From Methanobrevibacter sp. (GTDB taxonomy: Archaea; Methanobacteriota; Methanobacteria; Methanobacteriales; Methanobacteriaceae), in contig NZ_JAFRSC010000027.1 in the NCBI RefSeq assembly GCF_017427765.1, forward strand, positions 1 through 64,000: a DNA stretch of 64,000 nt, given 5' to 3'. The translations under genes were made by a program, and so were the position numbers. This document shows, piece by piece, positions 16,588 to 25,813 of the stretch. The notes below the pieces were generated by a model. That model was not told the DNA's origin. It searched no databases and saw only the letters and a program-made list of their open reading frames with translations. Numbering within the stretch: position 1 is the stretch's first letter; the number at the start of each line of letters is the position of its first letter.

Positions 16588-17124
16588 ATGCATAACCTTA
16601 TGAACAAAAACATTACCATTGAATATGATGAAGAAATGCTTCTAAAACTTAAAGAAATGATAGAAGAGGGATGGATGAAACTTAAATCATTTGTCAAGAT
16701 AAACACAAATCAAAAAGCGGTTTCCAAACAAAAACCCAATCTTGATTTTTATCATGATTTAAAAGAGAAATTTAAAAACATTTCAATAAAATTAAAGGAA
16801 TTGAAACTATGTGAAGAATTAAGATATTTCCTTTCAGTATCCCACTTAATAAACTATATTGTTTATGAAAACTCATTAAACTCCTCTTTTGGCCATTGCT
16901 GTTTTGCAATAGAATTACTTAAATTTTTTATAAGACTATTTAAAACCAATTTGCAATTCTATAACAAATCATATGAAAATTATGACTTTCAAAAAACTCA
17001 AAGAGAATTTGAAAAAATACATTTTAATTATATTCGTGAGTTTTATTGGAATATATATCAACCGGATACTGATTTTGATGAAAATAACATGTATGAATAT
17101 GCTAAAAGTCTGAGAGTGATTTAA
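16588..17124 (+). CDS. Unknown protein encoded with a PIN-domain protein
   Basis: This 178-residue protein has no family I recognise. The N-terminal 45 residues (MNKNITIEYDEEMLLKLKEM) could form a small alpha/beta segment. From about residue 50 it is predominantly helical, with aromatic- and Cys-containing helices (FGHCCFAIELLKFFIRLF) reminiscent of helical-bundle partner proteins. ATG 16588 has AGGAG at a good distance. Its TAA overlaps the next ATG by one base (TAATG), so both proteins are likely made together. A role as partner or antitoxin of the PIN protein is an inference from position only. Confidence 0.55.
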   Translation: MHNLMNKNITIEYDEEMLLKLKEMIEEGWMKLKSFVKINTNQKAVSKQKPNLDFYHDLKEKFKNISIKLKELKLCEELRYFLSVSHLINYIVYENSLNSSFGHCCFAIELLKFFIRLFKTNLQFYNKSYENYDFQKTQREFEKIHFNYIREFYWNIYQPDTDFDENNMYEYAKSLRVI

Positions 17125-17789
17125 TGAAATATTTTCTTGATACAAATATGCCTATCGGATACACCATCATTCATGACAAACATCATGAGAATGCAAGCAG
17201 ATTCATTGAAAAACATTCAAATTCGGTTTTTTGGTCAAATTTTGTTGAAGAAGAATATTTAAATACTTTTAATGATATTTCAAAGAGCATTAGGCATTTT
17301 TTAGATACGATTGAATCTATTTTAGAAAATAACGAGAAAAATTTCGATTACTATTTAGAATTTGAAAATTTCATAATTAACAAAACGAAACATGTGCCGT
17401 TGGATGAATTTAAAAAACTAAAAATACTTGAAAATTTTTGGAAGGATAATGAATTCGCACATGCGAATTGTGAAAACATTTATAATAACTTTGTAAAATT
17501 TAACAGAAATTTTAACAGAATATACTTCAAAAGGGATAAAAATTTAAATGGAATAATGAAACTCCATGATTGTGGCAGGGACAATTATTTAAACTATTTA
17601 AACTTCGCATTGAAACTGAATTCGTGGGGAGTCCATTCTCCGGATTATAAAATAATTTTAGATGCTCATGATTGTGGAATCAAACATGAAGAATTGATTT
17701 TTGTTTCAGCAGATGGGAAGATTTTTGAAGCATTGAATGGACATGAACTTTCCTTTTTAAAAATCATGGAATTTAAATCATGCAATTAA
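17124..17789 (+). CDS. PIN-domain-like protein (putative ribonuclease)
   Basis: The 221-residue protein starts with MKYFLDTNMPIGY, placing Asp6 where PIN nucleases have their first metal ligand. Further acidic candidates are the EEEY cluster near residues 41-45, Asp180/Asp183 in ILDAHDCG, and Asp197 in FVSADGKIFEAL, which matches the typical fourth PIN motif. It is longer than VapC toxins (about 130 residues), the extra length being a Lys/Asn-rich helical middle. It is translationally coupled to the gene at 16588. Nuclease activity is inferred. Confidence 0.6.
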   Translation: MKYFLDTNMPIGYTIIHDKHHENASRFIEKHSNSVFWSNFVEEEYLNTFNDISKSIRHFLDTIESILENNEKNFDYYLEFENFIINKTKHVPLDEFKKLKILENFWKDNEFAHANCENIYNNFVKFNRNFNRIYFKRDKNLNGIMKLHDCGRDNYLNYLNFALKLNSWGVHSPDYKIILDAHDCGIKHEELIFVSADGKIFEALNGHELSFLKIMEFKSCN

Positions 17790-17815
17790 AAACATGATTA
17801 AAATCCAATCAATAT

Positions 17816-17837
17816 TTAAAGGATAATTATCCTTTAA
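17816..17837. terminator. 22-bp palindrome spanning the alaS stop codon
   Basis: A perfect palindrome with core GGATAATTATCC and outer arms TTAAA/TTTAA is centred on the alaS TAA (17827-17829). It can form a hairpin in either transcript of two convergent genes. Confidence 0.6.
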
Positions 17838-20523
17838 TTAAATCAACTGCAGTTTGAATAGCTTCATCCATTTTATCTGCATTTTTACCTGCACCCTGTG
17901 CTAAAGTAAGACGGCCACCACCGCCACCACCTAAAACACCTGCTGCAGTTTTGATGATTTCATTGATTTTAATTCCATCATCAATTGCTGTTTGAGATGC
18001 TGCTCCAACGATTTTACCATCATTGTTTCCCATTACTACAACATCTGCCTTACCGTTATCTGTAAAGTCTGTTGCCATTTTCTGAAGCTCTTTAAAGTCT
18101 GCTTCAATTAACTGGGAAACAACTTTCAAACCGTTGATTTCTTCAAACTCATCAGCTAAGGAGTTCATTTTTAGGGATGCGATTTCCCCTTTCAATCTGT
18201 CAATTTCATTTTTCTGCGCTTTCCATTCAGTAAAGAATCTTTCACATGTTTTTGGCAGCTGATTATTTTCAACTTTAAAAATTGCGGAACTTTCACGCAA
18301 TATCTCGCCGTCATGCTGCATTGAATCAATTGCTGCAAGACCTGCTGAAAAGTCAATTCTTTCAACCCCGTCCTGAACCCTTTCGGTTTTATTTATTTTG
18401 ATAGGTCCGACCACACCTGTTCTAAGTACGTGTGTACCTGCACAGGCCTGAACGTCAACGCCAGGGATTTTAACTACACGAATCATTTTACCCGGAACAA
18501 TACCTCCCTGATAAAGTACAAATCCATACAATTCCTGCGCTTCATCACGGGTGTGGAACTGGATATCCAAATCAATGTTGTCCATCACATATTCGTTTGC
18601 TAACTTTTCGATTTCGTTAAGTTCATCTTGTGTGATGCGTTTGTAGTGGGATAAGTCAATACGTGCTCTTGTAAGACCGTTTTGTGATCCTGCCTGCCAA
18701 ATGTGCTGGCCAAGTACTTTTCTTGCAGCCGCAATAACAAGGTGAGTTCCTGTGTGGTGACGTGCAAGAGTTATTCTTCTGTCCCAATCAATTTCGCCAA
18801 CGACATTTTTACCGACCACATCCTCTGAGATGTCTCCATCTACATGATGCAATACTACATTGTTAATTTTCTCAGCATGAGTTATTTTAAATGTGTTTCC
18901 GCCAATGGAAACGCTACCTATATCTGAAGGTTGGCCACCTCCTTCAGGATAGAATGTAGTTTTATCAAAGATAAGACATTTGTCACCATCCTTTTCAACA
19001 ATTCCCAAAACTTCGGCTTCAAACTCTTTTTGGTAGAAATCTTTATAGAATAACAAGTCAGTTTCAGGCAAATCAACTTTGAATGTATCTTTTTTGTTTG
19101 TTGTATCCTTTTCGTGAGCTCCTGCAACTTGGGTAAAGAAGTTATCCGGAACATTGACTGTAAAATCGTCACCTGCCATTTCAACAACGGTTTCCGGAGG
19201 TATTCCATGAGCATCATACAAGTCTATTAACATGTCAAGAGGCATTTCGTTTTTACCTTCTTTTTTAAGTCGTTTAATAGATCTTTTGACAATGCTTTTA
19301 CCTTTTTTAACTGTTGCGGCATATCTTTGCTCTTCTAAAGTGATGATATTCATGATATGCTCTTCGCTATCACGAATTTCAGGATAGAATTTTGAGAGGA
19401 AGTCCAATTGAATCGCCATTACATCAGCAAGGGATTCCTTCATGTTTAATTCTTTCATGAATCTGATGGTTCTTCTTAAAACTAACCTTGCAAGATAACC
19501 TTCCTTTACATTGGATGGAATGATACCGTCTGCAAGCATGAACGCAAGACACCTTGTGTGGTCTGCAATGATATAAATAGCTTCCATCGGTTCTGCGGCT
19601 TTTAAGTAGTCCTCTAAAGAAAGATTTAATGATTCTGCCACCTGGGCTCTGAGCTCTTTTAAATCCCCGATGTCCTCAATGTCCATCATTCCGGCAATCT
19701 GAGCGTTTCTTCCCTGAATATCCTCGTTGATTTCGACTCCTGTGAGCTCTTTTAATTTGTCCACGACCGGTGCGAAACATGCATCATACGCTGTCGGAGT
19801 TCCCTGGGAAATCCATGCGATTCTTTCAAGGCCGTAACCGGTATCGACGACTTTGATTGGAATCTCCTTTTTGGTGCCGTCTTCCATAGTTTCATACTGG
19901 ATGAACACCAGTGTCGCAAGCTCCACTCCTCTGCAGCACACTTCATAACACGGACCTTCGTTACCTCCGCCTGCCCACCAGGACTTGATGAAGGTGATCT
20001 CTTCTGTGTTGATTCCTATGTGTGCAAAGAATTCATGGCAAAGCCTGATGGTTTCATCCTCCCAGTAGATGAAATCGTCCTCCTTGTTGATTACGGTGTG
20101 TGTTCCCATAGTAAAGCAGGTCATGTGTCTTCCGGTTCTTCCGACATTGTCAACGTCGTTGAGTCTTATGGATGGCTGGGCCATCTCGATAGGGTTTGCC
20201 GGCGGCTTTACAAGGCCTGAAGTAATCCAAGGCTGGAAACAGAAGATGGATGCACCTACAAGGAATACGTCATCCCTCCATCTTTTAGCCAGAACGGGAT
20301 ATCTGTGGACATGAGTGTGTCCTTCGCTTTCTAAAAATTCTCTAAAAACTTGCTGGATTTCATATAAGTTGTATGAATTTTCAGTTGCAGGATTGTTGAT
20401 GAATTCATACTCGTCACACGGAGCGTCCCCACAGGTGTCTCTGTCGACCTGTGAGTAGAACTCCTGACCGCAAGTTTTGCAAGTCTGTTTTTTATAACCG
20501 AGTTCGTCAAAAATTTCTACCAT
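17827..20523 (-). CDS. alaS: Alanyl-tRNA synthetase
   Basis: The enzyme charges tRNA-Ala. It has the archaeal-type N-terminal zinc-like segment (CKTCGQEFYSQVDRDTCGD), the class II aminoacylation core with YEIQQVFREFLESEGHTHV, then the editing domain with RHHTGTHLVIAAARK and the partner motif QACAGTHVLRTG. The C-terminal oligomerisation part ends in a glycine-rich GVLGGGGGGRLTLAQGAGK. ATG 20523 (898 residues, MVEIFDELGY) is preferred over a TTG three codons upstream. Length is normal for archaeal AlaRS. Confidence 0.95.
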   Translation of the reverse strand: MVEIFDELGYKKQTCKTCGQEFYSQVDRDTCGDAPCDEYEFINNPATENSYNLYEIQQVFREFLESEGHTHVHRYPVLAKRWRDDVFLVGASIFCFQPWITSGLVKPPANPIEMAQPSIRLNDVDNVGRTGRHMTCFTMGTHTVINKEDDFIYWEDETIRLCHEFFAHIGINTEEITFIKSWWAGGGNEGPCYEVCCRGVELATLVFIQYETMEDGTKKEIPIKVVDTGYGLERIAWISQGTPTAYDACFAPVVDKLKELTGVEINEDIQGRNAQIAGMMDIEDIGDLKELRAQVAESLNLSLEDYLKAAEPMEAIYIIADHTRCLAFMLADGIIPSNVKEGYLARLVLRRTIRFMKELNMKESLADVMAIQLDFLSKFYPEIRDSEEHIMNIITLEEQRYAATVKKGKSIVKRSIKRLKKEGKNEMPLDMLIDLYDAHGIPPETVVEMAGDDFTVNVPDNFFTQVAGAHEKDTTNKKDTFKVDLPETDLLFYKDFYQKEFEAEVLGIVEKDGDKCLIFDKTTFYPEGGGQPSDIGSVSIGGNTFKITHAEKINNVVLHHVDGDISEDVVGKNVVGEIDWDRRITLARHHTGTHLVIAAARKVLGQHIWQAGSQNGLTRARIDLSHYKRITQDELNEIEKLANEYVMDNIDLDIQFHTRDEAQELYGFVLYQGGIVPGKMIRVVKIPGVDVQACAGTHVLRTGVVGPIKINKTERVQDGVERIDFSAGLAAIDSMQHDGEILRESSAIFKVENNQLPKTCERFFTEWKAQKNEIDRLKGEIASLKMNSLADEFEEINGLKVVSQLIEADFKELQKMATDFTDNGKADVVVMGNNDGKIVGAASQTAIDDGIKINEIIKTAAGVLGGGGGGRLTLAQGAGKNADKMDEAIQTAVDLIKG

Positions 20524-20601
20524 AATAATCAATCTAAATTGTTTATTAGTAGATATTATGTTTTTTGTTAAATAAATAAATTTTTAAAAAATAGCGTTTT
20601 T

Positions 20602-23478
20602 CTAGTCATTTACAAAATAGCTGTAAAGTTCATCCTTGACTTCGGTGTTGATTTTGAATTTGAAGTTTACAATAGGCAATTCCTTACCTTTATCATTAGT
20701 AATTGTAGTTTCAATTTGATCAAACGGCGTTACCTGACCAATATAATAGAAATCCTTACCTTCATCATCAGATTTTTTAACAAACAAGTGAATTTCAAGG
20801 TCAGTTTCTGCATAATGGATAATGGCCTGTGGTTCCTTTGATTCCAATTTGACATTTGATCTGGTCATCCATGAAAAACTTTCCTTATTGATAAATTGGT
20901 CTTCATACTGGGTAGATTTAGAAATGTTCTCATCTTTTTTATAAGTTACAAAAATAGGGCAGGTATTATGCTTAATTCTATATCCATACATTGTTGATGA
21001 ATCATCATGTGGCCAATTTAAGAGTCTGCAGACATCCTTTCTGGAATATTTTTCATATAATTTGAGTTTTGAGTTTGAATGATATACATTTTCATATTTT
21101 AAAAGTGCAAAATCTATTAAATCCTCCAAATGGATTCTAAAGGTTTCCTGTGATAGGAATTCTCTGAATTGGTTTGAAATATTGTAGTTTTCATGGAAAA
21201 AGGTTGTGATTCCATACTTGGCTTTTTCCTTATCGGTGAAGAAATCTAGTTTAAGCAAATTAATTGCACTTTCAATTGATTTTAATTGATTTTCAAGTTC
21301 AAATTTTTCATTCAGCAATTCAGCAATTTTATCAACGTCAAATGATTTATTATACATTAAACATTTAAGTATCAAAAGTTCATGAGGCCTTTTTCCATCG
21401 GCCAAGTTTTTAGAAATAAGTTTAAGGCAATTAATTTGATTTTCATCAAAGGGATGATTATAGTCTTCCTCAACTTTTTGTAAAAATTCAGCATAACAGT
21501 TAAATGAGGAGTGATTTAAAATCAATAGTGGATCCATGTCCCCATTTTCATAAAAATCACACAACATTGGGATTTTTCCAATTTTAAACTTTAGATTATT
21601 GTATTTTTCCTTAAATAATGCGATTTTTGAAAATGTAGTTTTATCGATTGACTCGAAAATACGTTTTTTAGAAATCTCATCAAAATTAATTGATGATGCT
21701 CCAGGAATGATCTTGTTTCCTTCCATCACATATTTTCTGATTTTATCCTTATCATAAGATCTGTCCCCTGACAGGGCAATTGGAATCATGAAATTATTTT
21801 TATAGTGACCTATGAAATCCAAGATAACGACAAATTCCTTGTTTTTGTATTTTCTCAATCCCCTTCCCAATTGTTGAATGAAGATGATTGGAGATTCTGT
21901 TGGCCTTACCAAAAGGACCTGATTGATTTCTGGAATGTCAACACCCTCATTGAAGATGTCAACAGTGAAGATGTATTCCAGTTTGTCGGGATTGTCGTCA
22001 TTTGTAAGCCTGTCGATTGCTTCAAGACGTTTTTCCTGTGAGTCGTCACCTGTGAGAACAACTGAAGGGTGACCTCTTTTGCTAAATTCTTCTGAAAGCA
22101 TTTGCGCTTCCATTTTTCTTGAACAGAATACCAATGCCTTGATTCTATCACCGGAATAGCCATAAAACTCTGATTTTTCCAAAAGGTACTCAACACGCTT
22201 ATTTGAAGCTAACAGGTTGAAATCGGTAAAATCGTCATCAATCTCGCCCGTGTCGAACTCGACATCAGTAATTCCGAAGTAATGGAACGGGCACAATAAA
22301 TCCTCTTCCAAGGCTTCCTGCAGTCTGATTTCATGGGCAATGTTATTGTCAAACAAATCATAGATGTTAAAGCCATCAGTCCTTTCGGGTGATGCAGTCA
22401 TTCCAAGCCAGAATTTAGGCTCAAAATATCTGAAAATCTTTTGATAGCTCAATGCACCCGCCTTGTGAACCTCATCGATGATGATATAGTCAAAATGATT
22501 TTTGTCATATTTTGTGTAGATGTCATCCTTTGACATCGTTTGGATTGTTGAGAAAAGGTAGTTCTTGTCAAAGTCCTTGGAGTTTCCTGACAAAAGCCCG
22601 AAGTTATCGTGGTCTTGAAAAATGTTTTTATAAGCGTCAATTGATTGTTTAGCAATCTGTTCCCTGTGAACAAGAAACAAAAACCTTTTGGGTTTGAAAT
22701 CCTTAACTGCAAAGGCTGAAGCGTAAGTCTTACCTGTACCTGTGGCAGATACTAGAATAGCCCTGTTTTCACCCTGCTTGATTAAGGATCTTAAATTTTT
22801 GATGAAATCCTCCTGCATGATATTTGGAGTCAAATCCCTAATGTTTTGCTCTTTTAGCTCATCGGTGATTTTTCTGATGCTTTTGAAGTTTTTGTTGTCT
22901 TTGTAAATTTTTTCATACCCAGGCAGGACGTCGTTTAGGTCGTCTGCTTGAGCCCATAAATCATTGAACTCCCTTTTGAGTTCAGCAAGCATTTCACCCT
23001 CTTCCATGGAGGTGAACTCGACATTCCATTCCTTGTTGACCGCAAGGGCATTCATGGTGAGATTGGAGCTTCCGACAATACCCCTATAGACATCATCCTT
23101 TTTAAAAATGTAGCCTTTAGTGTGAAAACCCTCTTTTTCTTGGCTGTAGAGTTTGATTTCAAGGTTTTTAAATTCCTGAAGCTTTCTTAACGCTTTAGGT
23201 TCTGTGAAATACAGATAGTCTGTGGTTAGTATTTTTCCCTTAACGTTGTTTTTCTCCAATTGCCTGAACTCTTCTAGAAGCTGCACAATGCCGCTGTATG
23301 TGATGAAAGCCGATGAGATGATGAATTCATCACAATCCCTGATTTCGTCCCTGATTGAGTTTATGACCTTATTGTTTCTGTTGTTGTAGAGAAGTTTAGG
23401 TCTAAAATCAGCACTGGAGCTAAACTGTTCATCTATAAATGCAGTCTTTGCTCCGTTGATAATATCTTCAGGGTTCAT
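20602..23478 (-). CDS. PLD-like / DEAD-family helicase / DUF3427 protein
   Basis: The 958-residue protein has three parts. An N-terminal phospholipase-D-like domain carries H119 and K121 (GFHTKGYIF) followed by VGSSNLT. A superfamily 2 helicase follows with Walker A SATGTGKT (244-251), DEVH (335-338), GMTASPERTDG and the motif VI region IQQLGRGLRKY. A DUF3427-type C-terminal region makes up roughly the last 350 residues. Such proteins resemble type III restriction subunits and could cleave DNA during translocation. It is the last gene of a four-gene minus-strand operon with NUDIX, McrC-like and McrB-like proteins; a defence role is inferred. Confidence 0.85.
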   Translation of the reverse strand: MNPEDIINGAKTAFIDEQFSSSADFRPKLLYNNRNNKVINSIRDEIRDCDEFIISSAFITYSGIVQLLEEFRQLEKNNVKGKILTTDYLYFTEPKALRKLQEFKNLEIKLYSQEKEGFHTKGYIFKKDDVYRGIVGSSNLTMNALAVNKEWNVEFTSMEEGEMLAELKREFNDLWAQADDLNDVLPGYEKIYKDNKNFKSIRKITDELKEQNIRDLTPNIMQEDFIKNLRSLIKQGENRAILVSATGTGKTYASAFAVKDFKPKRFLFLVHREQIAKQSIDAYKNIFQDHDNFGLLSGNSKDFDKNYLFSTIQTMSKDDIYTKYDKNHFDYIIIDEVHKAGALSYQKIFRYFEPKFWLGMTASPERTDGFNIYDLFDNNIAHEIRLQEALEEDLLCPFHYFGITDVEFDTGEIDDDFTDFNLLASNKRVEYLLEKSEFYGYSGDRIKALVFCSRKMEAQMLSEEFSKRGHPSVVLTGDDSQEKRLEAIDRLTNDDNPDKLEYIFTVDIFNEGVDIPEINQVLLVRPTESPIIFIQQLGRGLRKYKNKEFVVILDFIGHYKNNFMIPIALSGDRSYDKDKIRKYVMEGNKIIPGASSINFDEISKKRIFESIDKTTFSKIALFKEKYNNLKFKIGKIPMLCDFYENGDMDPLLILNHSSFNCYAEFLQKVEEDYNHPFDENQINCLKLISKNLADGKRPHELLILKCLMYNKSFDVDKIAELLNEKFELENQLKSIESAINLLKLDFFTDKEKAKYGITTFFHENYNISNQFREFLSQETFRIHLEDLIDFALLKYENVYHSNSKLKLYEKYSRKDVCRLLNWPHDDSSTMYGYRIKHNTCPIFVTYKKDENISKSTQYEDQFINKESFSWMTRSNVKLESKEPQAIIHYAETDLEIHLFVKKSDDEGKDFYYIGQVTPFDQIETTITNDKGKELPIVNFKFKINTEVKDELYSYFVND

Positions 23479-23497
23479 TTTTTATTCTCTTTTTGAG

Positions 23498-23890
23498 TTA
23501 ATCTTCCATGGTTTCCTTCAGGTAGTTTACAGCTTCGATATCTGCAGGAATCCAGTTGACTTCGTCAAGTTCGGCTTTTGTAAGCCATCTGGCATCGTTG
23601 TGCTCTAGAAGCTTTGGAGTTCCTTTAATGATTTCTGCTTCAAAGCAGGACATTTTAAGATAAAAAGTAGGATATTGATATTCCAGGTCCAAAGCAAATT
23701 TTGTGGGTTTGATTGTGCAGTCAAGCTCTTCTTTGATCTCTCTAATTAGTGCTTGTTCTTTGCTTTCGTTAAGTTCTATTTTACCGCCCGGAAACTCCCA
23801 CATGTTAATGAACTCACCATAGCCCCTTTTGGTTGCTAGGATTTTATTGTCTTTTTTAATAATAGCTGCAACGACATTTAAAGTTTTCAT
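23498..23890 (-). CDS. NUDIX hydrolase, MutT-like
   Basis: The 130-residue protein has a complete Nudix box from G36 to about residue 56 (GKIELNESKEQALIREIKEE), with FPGG just before it, as in (deoxy)nucleoside triphosphate pyrophosphohydrolases. Usual MutT role would be 8-oxo-dGTP removal. Its place between the McrC-like and helicase genes, 47 and 19 bp apart, suggests that here it may act on a nucleotide in a defence context, which is an inference. Confidence 0.88.
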   Translation of the reverse strand: MKTLNVVAAIIKKDNKILATKRGYGEFINMWEFPGGKIELNESKEQALIREIKEELDCTIKPTKFALDLEYQYPTFYLKMSCFEAEIIKGTPKLLEHNDARWLTKAELDEVNWIPADIEAVNYLKETMED

Positions 23891-23937
23891 GTTGATAAAT
23901 CTCCTGATTAAATATTTAGCAGCTTACGTTATATAGT

Positions 23938-25806
23938 TTAATAATTAGCACTATCCCAAGTATACATAATCAAACCATGATTAAATAAAAGTGTCTTTAA
24001 CACTTCTTTAATGAAAATTTCCAGATTATCTTCCTCTACATCCTCATTGCCCGGAGTTAAAGAAAATGCACCCACAGATGGAATAATTAAATCAGATTCA
24101 TAAAATCTTTTTGTCTTGTTTCCCGGATATAATACATAAGACCCTTCAGTTTTCAGAATTGAATCTTTATAAGTGTGCATTTTATAAATATCCCCATCTT
24201 TAAATTCACGATCTTTTTCTTCTAACGAATCCCTTTCATCAATTTCTTTATCCAAATCTGTATCAGACACTTCAATTTTGTTGTAAAAATCAATAATCTC
24301 CAATTCTGACCTATATTTTGCATCAAAGTGAATATAATGTTTATATTCATCAATTGAGATGAGTAAAGTATAATCTGGTTTAAAAGCAAGAGAATATGAC
24401 TTATATTGCGATTTATCTGAAAATCTCAAATTATAAAACAATTCAACATCAATTTCATTATCATAAATAAATAATTTGAATTTTTTAACCGATCTTTCTC
24501 CTTTTTTGATGTTAATTGACCAGTTATCCTTGTTAATTTCAAATACATCCTCAAAGTTGATTTTATAAACACTTAAATCGTTTAAAACTTTCAATATTTT
24601 GAAATAACACCAATATTCATATAATTCAGACAATTTTTTCTCAAATCCTTTGAACTGATTATTAACTTCATCCCAACTTAATCTAAATGAGAATTCAAGC
24701 ATTAAGAAGTACTGAAAAATTTCCCTATAACCTTCTTTTTTCTGTAAAATCTGTGAATTGAAAGGAACATAATCCATTGAAGATATGTGATTGAAAAACT
24801 TACTTGACAGATAATATGAAATTTCATCTCTAAAATACAATAGTTTATCTTTAATGTAACCTTCCTTTGAGCTTTCAAGTAATTTTTCGACCAAATTTTG
24901 TATTAATTCCAAGAAATATTTGAAAAATCTGTTTTCAGGAATATTTATAACCTCCTCATGCTTGATTTGCTCCAGTTCAGATGGAATGTAACCGTTTAAT
25001 TTATCAACTATTAGTAAATCAGCACTTGACTTGGATAATTTATTTGGTTTTGAAACAATATTTTTTAAAGTGTTTTGATTAACATTTGATGCGAATGAAA
25101 CCTGAACCGTTTCGACATGATTTCTAAGCTGCGAATGCAAGTTTTTAGACAGATATTCGAAAATTGAAGGCAAGTTATCTTCTCTGAAAAGATATTCTAA
25201 AAACATGAAATCTTCATAATATGTTTCTTTTTCTCTTGAATCCAGCTCAAATTCTTGATATAGTGGAGAATTTACTTCAAAGATTAAACTTAACGCATGT
25301 TGTGATAAATCAGCTATCATTGCTGAATATTGATTAAAATAATCTATTTTTTTGGATCTAACTTCTATTGGAATTTTTTTGGAGTTAATGCTATCCTTTC
25401 GAACATCTAAAAATGATTTTCCAACATAACTTCTAAAGTTCAGAGTTCCAAGTATTTTATCATCTAAAGAGAACCTAAATGGTTTAAAATGATTGTCATT
25501 GATTTTAGTTAACGAGTATAAAACATCAAGATTATCTTCAGAAACCTTAGATTCAAATAAAATTTGATATTCTGTTTCTTCTAAAAACATTAACTTGGCA
25601 AAATTGGCTCCTATATTTGGGCAATATTGAATAGGAGTTAAATTATCTGGTTCATCAACAATCGGAACATTTTCAAGAGCTATAAAATGTGAGATGTTAA
25701 CGTTAGACTCCAAATCTCCCCTATAGTCAATAGAACTGACTGTTAATGTTCCAAGTTCATTTAAATCCTCATCAGTTAATTGAATAATAACTTTTTGCTC
25801 GATCAT
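23938..25806 (-). CDS. DUF2357/McrC-type PD-(D/E)XK nuclease
   Basis: The 622-residue protein fits the DUF2357 family that replaces McrC in many McrBC-like systems. Its C-terminal third contains the nuclease core: FKPDYTLLI (Asp478), then YIHFDAKYRSEL (Asp495-X-Lys497), then DIYKMHTYKDSI, the conserved post-catalytic motif of McrC-type nucleases. The N-terminal two thirds probably contact the AAA+ motor and DNA. The gene starts 7 bp after the McrB-like gene stops, so both subunits should be co-expressed. Confidence 0.82.
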   Translation of the reverse strand: MIEQKVIIQLTDEDLNELGTLTVSSIDYRGDLESNVNISHFIALENVPIVDEPDNLTPIQYCPNIGANFAKLMFLEETEYQILFESKVSEDNLDVLYSLTKINDNHFKPFRFSLDDKILGTLNFRSYVGKSFLDVRKDSINSKKIPIEVRSKKIDYFNQYSAMIADLSQHALSLIFEVNSPLYQEFELDSREKETYYEDFMFLEYLFREDNLPSIFEYLSKNLHSQLRNHVETVQVSFASNVNQNTLKNIVSKPNKLSKSSADLLIVDKLNGYIPSELEQIKHEEVINIPENRFFKYFLELIQNLVEKLLESSKEGYIKDKLLYFRDEISYYLSSKFFNHISSMDYVPFNSQILQKKEGYREIFQYFLMLEFSFRLSWDEVNNQFKGFEKKLSELYEYWCYFKILKVLNDLSVYKINFEDVFEINKDNWSINIKKGERSVKKFKLFIYDNEIDVELFYNLRFSDKSQYKSYSLAFKPDYTLLISIDEYKHYIHFDAKYRSELEIIDFYNKIEVSDTDLDKEIDERDSLEEKDREFKDGDIYKMHTYKDSILKTEGSYVLYPGNKTKRFYESDLIIPSVGAFSLTPGNEDVEEDNLEIFIKEVLKTLLFNHGLIMYTWDSANY

Positions 25807-25813
25807 TTAAATC

